This document shows, one piece after another, positions 1 to 7,186 of a DNA stretch of 12,594 nucleotides. The notes beneath the pieces are model-generated. The model worked only from the letters and a program-made list of their open reading frames with translations. It made no database searches and was not told the origin of the DNA. Source of the DNA: JAAFHS01 sp031396505 (GTDB taxonomy: Bacteria; Pseudomonadota; Alphaproteobacteria; Rhodobacterales; Rhodobacteraceae). Every line of letters begins with the position of its first letter. Positions within the stretch are counted from its first letter, which is position 1. Location of the stretch: contig JANNKX010000197.1 in the NCBI GenBank assembly GCA_031396505.1, positions 1 to 12,594 of the forward strand, written 5' to 3'. A program made the position numbers and the translations under genes.

Positions 1-217
1 TGCCGCCCCGCATCCACTTCCTTGGCCGCCCGCTTGAACCCGTCTTGCCGCACCGCCCGGTCGCGCAGCGCCACCGCCTGTTCAATCGTCACGATCTGGA
101 TGCACAGCACAGCCCCCCAAACCCCGGCAATTCCACCTGCCCCGCCCCCGTCGCCTCGGTTACCATCGGGGGCGACGGTTCGGTCAGCGTCAGAAAAACC
201 CCGATCTGCGCGCCTTC
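1..217 (-). pseudogene. C-terminal relic of a site-specific DNA methyltransferase (runs off the left edge)
   Basis: Reading the minus strand leftward from about 214 gives GAQIGVFLTLTEPSPPMVTE and then a Gly-rich stretch ending LPGF. This is the usual tail of beta-type (PF01555-like) site-specific DNA methyltransferases. Near 101-125 the frame breaks: the original frame stops at a TGA, while the shifted frame continues IQIVTIEQAVALRDRAVR and then FKRAAKEVDAGR, also typical of this tail. The usual LPAR residues after DRAV appear to be missing. The N-terminal part of the same gene lies on the same strand at 1525-1758, beyond the restriction cassette. I infer one gene whose centre was lost, leaving nonfunctional ends. 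The family assignment comes from remembered motif patterns, not from an alignment. Confidence 0.68.
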
Positions 218-275
218 GGTGCTTGCAAGCAGAGCGAGCGCTATCTATGGTCCGTGTTCGAACCGGAGCTACAGA

Positions 276-869
276 ATGTTGAATGCCCGCCTTCCCCAGT
301 TTATCCTCGACCATTACGAATGCTACGAGTGGAAGCATGCGAGCGCGATACTGACGCAGGACTTTCCGTCAGAGTGGCAAGACCTTCTGGATGTGTTATC
401 GGCGTTTCGGCTACGAAAGTCCTGGATCTCCAAAGGCGGCGGGAACAAGAGCCAACTTTCCACATTCATCGACGGATTTTTGACCCAGCGAGGATGGGTA
501 GAGAAACAGTTTCAAACGGCAATCGAAGTTGATGGCAACCGCCTTGACTCGCCAACCCACAAAATTGATTGCTTCAAGAATGGCGTGGCTCTGGAAATCG
601 AATGGAACAACAAAGATCCCTTCTATGATCGGGATCTCAATAACTTCCGCCTCCTGTTCGACCTCCGCGCCGTCAGCGTTGGCATCGTCATAACCCGTGC
701 GGACGAACTTCAAGACATCTTTAACGATCTTGGCCGAGGATCGTCCTACGGAAACTCAACAACCCATATGTCAAAGCTGCTGCCAAGAATTCAGGGGGGC
801 GGCGGCGCGGGATGCCCACTTTTGGTGTTTGGCATTACAAAGGCCCTATTCGTGGAGGATGACGCATGA
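276..869 (+). CDS. BglII/BstYI-like type II restriction endonuclease
   Basis: This 197-residue protein is a likely homodimeric DNA endonuclease that cuts a short palindrome unless it is methylated. The key site is HKID (Asp98) followed by ALEIEW, giving Asp98, Glu107 and Glu109. The Asp-x8-Glu-x-Glu/Gln spacing matches the BglII active site as I recall it (Asp84, Glu93, Gln95). Length is close to BglII (about 223 residues). The ATG at 276 was chosen over the in-frame one at 45 because GGAG lies at 265-268 with good spacing, and because residues before 276 are read from the antisense of the methyltransferase relic. The stop overlaps the next gene by ATGA, so the two are co-translated. GC is lower than in the neighbours: by hand count 30/60 at 481-540 and 27/60 at 601-660. 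The recognition sequence is unknown; if the family match is right, GATC-containing sites are one possibility. Confidence 0.78.
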   Translation: MLNARLPQFILDHYECYEWKHASAILTQDFPSEWQDLLDVLSAFRLRKSWISKGGGNKSQLSTFIDGFLTQRGWVEKQFQTAIEVDGNRLDSPTHKIDCFKNGVALEIEWNNKDPFYDRDLNNFRLLFDLRAVSVGIVITRADELQDIFNDLGRGSSYGNSTTHMSKLLPRIQGGGGAGCPLLVFGITKALFVEDDA

Positions 870-1516
870 TCAGCGCTGCTGACGACCTTCTGGCTAAGGC
901 TGGAAAGACCAAGTTTCGTACAGTTCTTGCTGACCCCCCTTGGCAGTTCCAGAACCGCACGGGCAAGATGGCACCAGAACACAAGCGCCTTTCACGCTAT
1001 TCGACAATGACCCTGCGCGAGATTTGCGATCTTCCGGTCGAAGCGGTCGTGGCTGAAACTTCCCACCTTTACCTTTGGGTTCCCAACGCCTTGCTGCCAG
1101 AAGGCCTCAAAGTCATGGAGAACTGGGGTTTCAGCTATAAAAGCAACATTATCTGGTATAAAATCCGCAAAGACGGGGGCCCAGATCGGCGCGGAGTAGG
1201 TTTTTACTTTCGCAACGTGACCGAAGTGCTCCTGTTCGGTGTGCGTGGAAAGAATGCCCGTACTCTACAACAGGGCCGCACGCAGGAAAATATCATCTCA
1301 ACCCAAAAGCGCGAACACAGTCGCAAGCCCGATGAGCAGTATGGTCTGATCGAAGGCTGCAGCAGCGGTCCGCGGCTGGAAATGTTTGCGCGCGGGCCGC
1401 GTGTTGGTTGGACTGTCTGGGGCAATCAGGCTGAAGAATACACGCCGACTTGGGACACCTACGCCAACCATTCGCAGGCCAACATCATCCCATTGATCGC
1501 CGAAAAGCTTGGCTAG
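866..1516 (+). CDS. MT-A70 family adenine-N6 DNA methyltransferase (partner of the endonuclease)
   Basis: This 216-residue protein has the MT-A70 hallmark ADPPW (DPPW at residues 23-26), the catalytic motif IV that places the target adenine amino group. Downstream are further conserved pieces: SHLYLWVPNALL, WGFSYKSNIIWYK, TEVLLFGVRG and, near the C-terminus, RLEMFARGPRVGWTVWGNQ. The MT-A70 family includes bacterial restriction-protection enzymes such as M.MunI (m6A) as well as phage enzymes. Its start overlaps the endonuclease stop (ATGA), with GGAGG at 854-858 as ribosome-binding site. It therefore most likely protects the sites that the endonuclease cuts. The protein appears full length and intact. 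The site specificity cannot be read from the sequence. Confidence 0.88.
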   Translation: MISAADDLLAKAGKTKFRTVLADPPWQFQNRTGKMAPEHKRLSRYSTMTLREICDLPVEAVVAETSHLYLWVPNALLPEGLKVMENWGFSYKSNIIWYKIRKDGGPDRRGVGFYFRNVTEVLLFGVRGKNARTLQQGRTQENIISTQKREHSRKPDEQYGLIEGCSSGPRLEMFARGPRVGWTVWGNQAEEYTPTWDTYANHSQANIIPLIAEKLG

Positions 1517-1524
1517 CAATTCGC

Positions 1525-1758
1525 ACTCCCCCTGCGCATCACATCGCCAAACGCCGCCTCGGCGCTGTCATTCCAGTGCTACGTATCATCGAACGCCTCG
1601 ATCTGCGCCGCGCTTTCACTTCCTGAAGGCCCCTTGAATAGCACATTGAGTTGTGCGGTGAAATTGAACAGCGGGTCAAGAAAGATAAGTTCAACGCTGT
1701 CATCCCGGATATGCTCGCGCAGCACTGCCAGATTATCGCCATAGTTCAGATGGTTCAT
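1525..1758 (-). pseudogene. N-terminal relic of a site-specific DNA methyltransferase
   Basis: The minus strand starts at ATG 1758, behind a strong GGGGGAGGG ribosome-binding site, and reads MNHLNYGDNLAVLREHIRDD and then VELIFLDPLFNF, the N-terminus of a PF01555-type DNA methyltransferase. The catalytic DPPF motif reads DPLF. After IEAFDDT there is an amber TAG (1579-1581) where the family has Trp; the frame then continues HWNDSAEAAFGDVM as in intact relatives, so this is a single point nonsense change. Homology ends near 1525, where the restriction cassette begins. The matching C-terminal end lies at 1-217 on the same strand. The central region of the gene, including most of the catalytic domain, is absent from this window. 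The gene is dead by several independent lesions. Confidence 0.78.
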
Positions 1759-2006
1759 GCCCTCCCCCGTAGGATGAGGTTCCACCCCACCATACCCCAT
1801 CCTCATGCAGATTGGTAAACCAAAGGTTAGCCGCGCCCCGCCTGCACCGCAACCTCTGCCCCGCCTTCACCCCCCCAATCAATCCCCCATTCCTTAACAA
1901 ACCATGAACCCCAAAACCCAACCCATTGATTTCAAACCCTTCCGAAAACGTCTCACTGTGGGACACCCCCCTACCCCAGCGGCCCGTTTCCCGCTATATC
2001 CCCCCC
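1759..2006. other. Intergenic region between the methyltransferase relic and rimO
   Basis: This stretch would hold the promoters of the leftward methyltransferase relic and the rightward rimO. It is rich in C-tracts, and I see no convincing -35/-10 pair, operator or hairpin. The rimO start is preceded by a run of C residues and not by a purine-rich ribosome-binding site. Confidence 0.4.
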
Positions 2007-3386
2007 ATGTCACAAAACCCGCCCAACCTCCGCCCCGATCTGGCCCGCGCCAGCGTTCCCGATGCCCGCCGTCCCGGTCAGCCGACCATCGGTATGGTCA
2101 GCCTCGGCTGCCCCAAGGCGCTGGTTGATAGCGAACGCATCCTGACGCGCCTGCGGGCCGAAGGCTATGCCATCTCCCCCGATTATCAGGGGGCCGATGC
2201 GGTGATCGTGAACACCTGCGGTTTCCTCGACAGTGCCAAGGCGGAATCCCTTGATGCCATCGGTGAGGCGCTGCGCGAGAATGGCCGCGTGATCGTGACG
2301 GGCTGTCTGGGGGCAGAGCCTGACTATATCACCGGGGCGCATCCGAAGGTGATGGCCGTGACCGGCCCGCACCAGTACGAGGCGGTGCTGGATGCCGTCC
2401 ACAAGGCCGTGCCACCCAGCCCGGACCCGTTCATCGACCTGCTGCCAGCCACGGGCGTCAGCCTGACGCCGCGCCATTACAGCTATCTGAAAATCTCCGA
2501 AGGCTGCAATCACAAGTGCAAATTCTGCATCATCCCCGACATGCGCGGGCGGCTCCAATCCCGCCCCGCCCATGCCGTGCTGCGCGAGGCGGAAAAGCTG
2601 GTGGAGGCTGGGGTCCGCGAACTGTTGGTGATTTCACAGGATACATCCGCCTACGGGGTTGACCGCAAGCATGACCTTTCCACTTGGAAAGGCGGCGAGG
2701 TGCGCGCCCACATCACCGACCTTGCCCGCGATCTGGGGGGATTGGGCGCATGGGTGCGGCTGCACTACGTCTACCCCTATCCGCATGTGCGCGACCTGAT
2801 CCCGCTGATGGCCGACGGGCTGATCCTGCCCTATCTCGACATCCCGTTCCAGCACGCCGATCCCGGCGTCTTGCGGCGGATGGCCCGGCCCGCGGCGGCG
2901 GCGCGGACGCTGGACGAAATCGCCGCTTGGCGCGCGGTCTGTCCCGACATCACCCTGCGGTCGACCTTTATCGTCGGCTATCCGGGAGAGACGGAGGCGG
3001 AATTTCAGGTGCTGCTGGACTGGCTGGATGCCGCACAACTGGACCGCGTCGGGTGCTTTCAGTACGAAAACGTGGCAGGGGCGCGGTCGAACGCCCTGCC
3101 GGATCATGTTGACCCGGAGGTCAAACAGGAACGCTATGATCGCTTTATGGAAAAGGCCCAAAGGATCTCGGCAGCGAAACTGGCCGCAAAGGTTGGAAAA
3201 GTGCTGTCGGTGATCGTGGATGAGGTGGACGATGAGGGTGCCACCTGCCGGACAATGGCCGACGCACCCGAGATCGACGGGAACCTGTTCGTGGATGAGG
3301 GGTTCGCGGGGTTGTCGGCAGGGGATGTGGTTTCGGTGACGGTAGAGGAAGCCGGGGAATATGATCTGTGGGGGCGGATGGGGTGA
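2007..3386 (+). CDS. rimO: Ribosomal protein S12 methylthiotransferase RimO (radical SAM)
   Basis: This 459-residue enzyme adds a methylthio group to the conserved aspartate of ribosomal protein S12 in the cytoplasm, using two [4Fe-4S] clusters. The N-terminal UPF0004 domain carries SLGCPKALVDSE, NTCGFLD and VTGCLGA (Cys35, Cys71, Cys100), which bind the auxiliary cluster. The radical-SAM motif EGCNHKCKFC (Cys167, Cys171, Cys174) follows, then the RimO-type continuation IIPDMRGRLQSRP. The last 70 or so residues fit a TRAM domain. Length is near that of E. coli RimO (about 441). I chose ATG 2007 over the in-frame ATG at 1926 because the family N-terminus begins shortly before the IGMVSLGCPK block; the extra 27 residues look like translated intergenic DNA. 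There is no visible Shine-Dalgarno before 2007, so initiation may be leaderless or weak. Confidence 0.95.
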   Translation: MSQNPPNLRPDLARASVPDARRPGQPTIGMVSLGCPKALVDSERILTRLRAEGYAISPDYQGADAVIVNTCGFLDSAKAESLDAIGEALRENGRVIVTGCLGAEPDYITGAHPKVMAVTGPHQYEAVLDAVHKAVPPSPDPFIDLLPATGVSLTPRHYSYLKISEGCNHKCKFCIIPDMRGRLQSRPAHAVLREAEKLVEAGVRELLVISQDTSAYGVDRKHDLSTWKGGEVRAHITDLARDLGGLGAWVRLHYVYPYPHVRDLIPLMADGLILPYLDIPFQHADPGVLRRMARPAAAARTLDEIAAWRAVCPDITLRSTFIVGYPGETEAEFQVLLDWLDAAQLDRVGCFQYENVAGARSNALPDHVDPEVKQERYDRFMEKAQRISAAKLAAKVGKVLSVIVDEVDDEGATCRTMADAPEIDGNLFVDEGFAGLSAGDVVSVTVEEAGEYDLWGRMG

Positions 3387-3599
3387 GGGGACCCCACATG
3401 CTTTCGATCCGGCCGGCGCGGGCAGACTTACCTGCGGACAAATTTGCCAGGACCCCTTCGGCATGTCTTGATCGGAAACACCGTTGTTTTCGTCTCCACT
3501 GCGCGCCAGCCCGCCAACTCTGGCACTTCACCCACGCCTTGACCCGCCAGCCGCAAAGCGCCACGATCATCCCAGCCATCCGCCACAGGGAAAGCCGCC

Positions 3600-3851
3600 A
3601 TGTCTGATGCCCCCCATATCGCCCAGCCCGCCCCCTACAAGGTCGACCTGCAGGGTGAGAAGGCCTATTTCTGGTGTGCTTGCGGGCTGTCGCAAAACCA
3701 GCCCTATTGCGATGGCCATCACAAGACCACATCCATCACGCCGCTGAAATTCAACGTCGAGACAGCAAAAACCGCGTTTCTGTGCGGTTGCAAGCATACG
3801 GCCAACGCACCCTATTGCGACGGGTCGCACAAGGCCCTGATCATGCCTTGA
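3600..3851 (+). CDS. Small tandem CDGSH iron-sulfur domain protein
   Basis: This 83-residue soluble protein carries two CDGSH motifs, CACGLSQNQPYCDGHH and CGCKHTANAPYCDGSH. Each supplies three Cys and one His, enough to bind a [2Fe-2S] cluster in the style of mitoNEET/Miner proteins. No membrane anchor or signal peptide is seen. Such short double-CDGSH proteins are common in proteobacteria and are thought to act in electron transfer or iron-sulfur/redox homeostasis; the exact role is not known. The start at 3600 has an AGGGA purine stretch just upstream. It lies 213 bases after rimO on the same strand, probably under its own promoter. RimO also uses iron-sulfur clusters, but the proximity does not prove a functional link. 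Confidence 0.92.
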   Translation: MSDAPHIAQPAPYKVDLQGEKAYFWCACGLSQNQPYCDGHHKTTSITPLKFNVETAKTAFLCGCKHTANAPYCDGSHKALIMP

Positions 3852-4069
3852 GCGCCGATGCCCTGGTCGTATCCGCCGCGATCCAGTCACCAATGGCATG
3901 GTCGGGGTTGCGATGCGATTGGTTTTGATGTGACTTGCGGCCCCCTTTTGGGTTGATGCTTCAAGAGTGCGCATCGACGCGGATATTGCTTTGGACCTTT
4001 CGCACTGCATCGCGATCCGTTGACAAGACGTATTCTACAGCGTGTTGCGTCTGACCCCGGTGCAGCTGA

Positions 4070-4889
4070 TCAGGCATCGGTCCGAGTGCCAGAGTTCGTC
4101 GCATCGGTGACAAGTGGCTGATAGAAAGTGGTTATATAGCGTGCCATTGTGTGTGCGGTGGCAAAGAAATGCCCGCCAGGCTGCACGTCCTCGATCGCGG
4201 CAAATGCAATCGCGGCGTCATCGGCGGGCGTGGGCGTGCACATCTCGGCGATGGATTGGAGCACATCGACATCCGTTATCAGCTTTTCAAAAGACAGGCT
4301 CAGCCCATCTTCCAGCCAACCCGCCGCGTGGATCAGCACGGTCGCCTCTGCCAAGACCGAGCCCGACACCACCAGCCCGTTTTCCTGCGCCGCCTGAACG
4401 TCGGGGGTGTTGGAGGCCGCCCCACCGCCCGCCCGCCATGGCAACCCGATGAACCGGGCGAGTTGACCGGTGCCGAGGGTTGCCTTCATATGCTCCGGTG
4501 TGCCGAACAGCGGCGCACCGGACTTCATGTCGACGTTGGACGAAAAGCTGCCATAGACCACTGGCGCGCCTTTGCGGAAAAGTTGTGCCAGCGTCAGGCC
4601 TGCCAGCGCCTCGGCATGCTGCAGGGTCAGCGCCCTCATCCACCAGTGCGCCCGTGCCTTTGAAGATCGCACGGGCTTCGGGCAGCAGGACCTTGACGCC
4701 AAGGGTTTCCGGCACGCGCAGCGCAGTGGATGGAAGCGATCTGATCGGCGCTGAATACTGTCTGCGGCTGAAACGGGTTGGTCAGGCGGCGGTAAGCCCG
4801 CGACCGGGCGGGGACGGGCTCCATATTCGCAAAGTCCCGACGACCGCCGCGCCGCCTTCGTGCGGAGATCGAGATTCAGGATCGGCCAT
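4070..4889 (-). pseudogene. Decayed trimethylamine methyltransferase (MttB)-family gene
   Basis: Three minus-strand frames each read as a piece of an MttB-family protein. The first (about 4860-4730) gives RRRRGGRRDFANMEP and then AYRRLTNPFQPQTVFSADQI. The second (about 4727-4635) gives ETLGVKVLLPEARAIFKGTG and ALVDEG. The third (about 4634-4070) gives ALTLQHAEALAGLTLAQLF, VVYGSFSSNVDMKSGAPLFG, GLPWRAGGGAASNTPDVQAA and PGGHFFATAHTMARYITTFY. There is a frameshift near 4725-4730. At 4625-4634 a junction joins the N-terminal part to the C-terminal half, skipping what would be roughly 190 residues. The C-terminus also stops early. Intact relatives (about 480-515 residues) move methyl groups from quaternary or tertiary amines to a corrinoid protein. 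The relic is on the same strand just after the enolase-superfamily gene, so it was probably once part of that operon. A possible start ATG is at 4889, but a further frameshift follows it. Confidence 0.85.
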
Positions 4890-4934
4890 GCATCATCGAT
4901 CCGTTTTGGCCATCGGCCGATTTTCTGCGCCGCC

Positions 4935-6116
4935 TCAGGTCTTGCGAAACATGCTGCCATAGGCTGATCCCGCCGGGGCCGAGGCCCCTGCCGGAAAAGC
5001 GCCTTCGGTCAGGTATCGTTCGTGGCAGCGACGCAGCGCAACTGCGTCAATTGTCACGCCCAGCCCCGGCCCTTCGGGCACCTTCACGACACCGCTTTTG
5101 GGAATGAAGGGCCCGCCCTCGATGACGTCATCGCCGTACCAGCGAAAAAGGGTCTGGCTTGCGCCGCAGACATGTTCCATCGCCGCACTGACATGCAGAT
5201 AGGCGGCTGATCCAACCCCGGTTTCGCCCGAATGAAAGCGGAAACCCACACCCATCGCGGCACAGGAGCCGATGAAATCCACAGCACCCCGGATGCCGCC
5301 CAAGTCGTTGATGTTGGTTACAATCGCATCCGGGCAACCCAACAGAACGGCCTTGGGCAGATCGACCTTGTGGGTGGAAAAGGACACATCGAAATGCACC
5401 CGCAGGGCGGCCATTTCCTCATAATTCTCGCAGGGCTCTTCGCACCACGAAATATCGTAGGGCATGAGTTGGCGCAACGCGACCCGCGCGGTGGGCAGTG
5501 TCCATTTGCCGTTGGCGTCCAGTTGCAACGGCCGCGCGCCAATGGCCGCGCGCACCTCGGCCACCATGCGCACCTCTTCGGCCAGATCGACGGTGCCGAC
5601 CTTGCCTTCGAATGCGCGCGCGTCGTGATCCTCGATCATCCGGGCGCAGAAACGGGCGATGTCCGCAGGGCTGGCCTCGCCGGGTTCATCGACACCTGGC
5701 AGGCGGTAGCTGAAATATTCGGTCAGCGCGATCTCATGGCGCACCGCACCGCCCAAAAGACGGCTGAGCGTTACACCTTCGGTCTTGCCGCGCGCATCCC
5801 ACATCGCCATTTCGATACCGCCAAAGATCCGACGATCCCCCAGCACATTCCCCCAGGGCGTATATGACATGCCCGGCACACAGCGCTGCATGGCGGGAGA
5901 GATATCGCGGATGTCATGGCCAATCAGCCGATCACCCATCCGCATGACCTGGACCGCGCGGTCACCATCGGCGCATTCGCCAAGGCCCCACACGCCGTCT
6001 TCGGTCTGCAGCTCGATCACCGTCTTGGTGACCGACGCAATGGAGCCATAGCTGAACCTGTACGGTGCCCGCAGCGGGATGTTGACGGGGGTTGCACGTA
6101 TGGATCTGATTTTCAT
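4935..6116 (-). CDS. Enolase-superfamily (mandelate racemase/glucarate dehydratase-like) enzyme
   Basis: This 393-residue protein has the N-terminal capping domain (MKIRSIRATPVNIPLRAPYR, then ELQTEDGVWGLGE) and the barrel domain of the mandelate racemase/muconate lactonizing group. Candidate catalytic residues are Lys172 in FEGKVG, Asp200 and Asn202 in LQLDANGKW, Glu226/Glu227 in CEEPC, and His295 in FRFHSGETG. Members of this group remove a proton next to a carboxylate, acting as acid-sugar dehydratases, racemases or epimerases with Mg2+. The pattern looks closest to glucarate-dehydratase-like dehydratases, but the substrate is unknown. The start at 6116 has GGAG at proper spacing and begins the family N-terminus; an in-frame upstream extension to 6365 has no family character. 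It follows the ABC importer genes on the same strand after a 296-base gap. Confidence 0.82.
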   Translation of the reverse strand: MKIRSIRATPVNIPLRAPYRFSYGSIASVTKTVIELQTEDGVWGLGECADGDRAVQVMRMGDRLIGHDIRDISPAMQRCVPGMSYTPWGNVLGDRRIFGGIEMAMWDARGKTEGVTLSRLLGGAVRHEIALTEYFSYRLPGVDEPGEASPADIARFCARMIEDHDARAFEGKVGTVDLAEEVRMVAEVRAAIGARPLQLDANGKWTLPTARVALRQLMPYDISWCEEPCENYEEMAALRVHFDVSFSTHKVDLPKAVLLGCPDAIVTNINDLGGIRGAVDFIGSCAAMGVGFRFHSGETGVGSAAYLHVSAAMEHVCGASQTLFRWYGDDVIEGGPFIPKSGVVKVPEGPGLGVTIDAVALRRCHERYLTEGAFPAGASAPAGSAYGSMFRKT

Positions 6117-6412
6117 CGGTGTCTCCGCAGGTTTCACGAAGGCTACGCCGGAAGGCGGGCGAACGAAATTGACAAATCGACCCGGTGCCCAATATCGGAA
6201 TGAACAGGCGTACCCCGCCCAGCGACGACAGGTCTGCGCGCGCGGGACCGCCTTCACTATGCCGCCCGCAGCATCCGCGCCGCCGACGCCATCCTGTCCG
6301 AAGATCGCACGCAGGTGTTGTCTATCGCGGCCTGTTATTCGTTTGTAGTTCTGTGGCCTGCACACCCGTTGTCACGGTTTCAGGATTATCGGTCAACGCC
6401 CACGTCAACGGA
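6117..6412. other. Intergenic gap between the transporter ATPase gene and the enolase-superfamily gene
   Basis: I see no convincing gene in these 296 bases. The gap would allow a separate promoter for the enolase-superfamily gene, but no clear promoter or terminator is visible. On the plus strand, a frame at about 6237-6310 reads DRLHYAARSIRA and AILSEDR, which faintly resembles the C-terminal part of a PIN-domain protein. It has no start or N-terminal half, and I treat it as doubtful. Confidence 0.35.
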
Positions 6413-7183
6413 TCAGGCCGCGCCTTCGAACGCGGCACCGGTCTTGGCACCGGTAATGTAGGCGACGATATCCTGTCCGTCAGTTTCGTCGCGGTTCAGG
6501 TTGGCGACGATACGGCCACGGCGGAACACAACGATGCGATCCACCAGATCGAAGACCTGCCGCATGTTATGGCTGACAAGGATCAGGGGTTCGCCTGCCT
6601 CTTTCAGGGTGCGGATGATGTTTTCGACCTGCGCGGTTTCCTGCACACCAAGCGCTGCCGTCGGCTCGTCCATGATCACCAGTTTCGACTTGAACGCTGC
6701 CGTGCGCGCGATGGCGACGCATTGCCGCTGGCCGCCAGACATGTTGCGGATGGTGTTCATCAGGTTCGGGATTTTGACCCCGGTCTTGACCAGCGCCGCC
6801 ATCGTCGCCTCGCGCATCACCTTTTTGTCAAGGATCGAGAAAGGGCCAAGATTGAAGCGGATCTTTTCGCGCCCCAGAAACAAGTTGGATGGGACATCCA
6901 GATCATCAGCCAAGGCCAGGGTCTGGAACACGGTTTCAATCCCGGCCTCGCGCGCTTCGATCGGGCTGTTGAACGTATGTTCCATGCCGTCAAACACGAT
7001 CTGGCCGCGTGTCGGCATTTCGACCCCGGTGATCTGGCGCACGAAGGTGGATTTGCCCGCCCCGTTATCACCCATGATTGCCACATGTTCGCCGCGCTGA
7101 AGGGTGAAGTTCGCATCTGTCAACGCATGTACACCGCCGTAATGCTTGGTCAGACCACGGGTTTCCAGAATGTAGTCGGCCAT
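6413..7183 (-). CDS. Sugar/cyclitol ABC importer, ATP-binding protein
   Basis: This 256-residue protein is a single nucleotide-binding domain that powers uptake of a sugar or cyclitol. It has Walker A GDNGAGKST (residues 38-46), Q-loop Gln87, the signature MSGGQRQ (148-154), Walker B LVIMDEP (168-174) and the H-loop His205. Most ribose-type importers have a fused double ATPase (about 500 residues); this is the single-domain FrcA-like form. The start at 7183 lies only 3 bases after the permease stop, so translation is coupled and the subunits are made together. No frameshift or missing motif is seen. The substrate cannot be told from this subunit. Confidence 0.93.
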   Translation of the reverse strand: MADYILETRGLTKHYGGVHALTDANFTLQRGEHVAIMGDNGAGKSTFVRQITGVEMPTRGQIVFDGMEHTFNSPIEAREAGIETVFQTLALADDLDVPSNLFLGREKIRFNLGPFSILDKKVMREATMAALVKTGVKIPNLMNTIRNMSGGQRQCVAIARTAAFKSKLVIMDEPTAALGVQETAQVENIIRTLKEAGEPLILVSHNMRQVFDLVDRIVVFRRGRIVANLNRDETDGQDIVAYITGAKTGAAFEGAA

Positions 7184-7186
7184 GAT

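Noticed and set aside
249..268. GTTCGAACC with flanking CCG/CGG resembles a tRNA T-arm just upstream of the endonuclease gene
   Set aside because: The stem is only 4 bp with an enlarged loop, and no acceptor stem, anticodon arm or CCA end is nearby, so it is not a tRNA or a clear tRNA-derived attachment site.
45..275. In-frame upstream extension of the endonuclease gene to ATG 45
   Set aside because: It reads antisense through the methyltransferase relic, has low-complexity composition, and ATG 276 has a proper ribosome-binding site.
3379..3396. TGGGGT/ACCCCA inverted repeat over the rimO stop codon
   Set aside because: The stem is short and no T-run follows on the plus strand, so a terminator is not supported.
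2010..3464. Long minus-strand open frames opposite rimO
   Set aside because: They are shadows caused by GC-rich codon bias of rimO and have no recognisable domain.
3852..4069. Minus-strand frame ending NPDHAIGDWIAADTTRASAL in the gap after the CDGSH gene
   Set aside because: It looks slightly protein-like but has an upstream stop, no start and no family I recognise.
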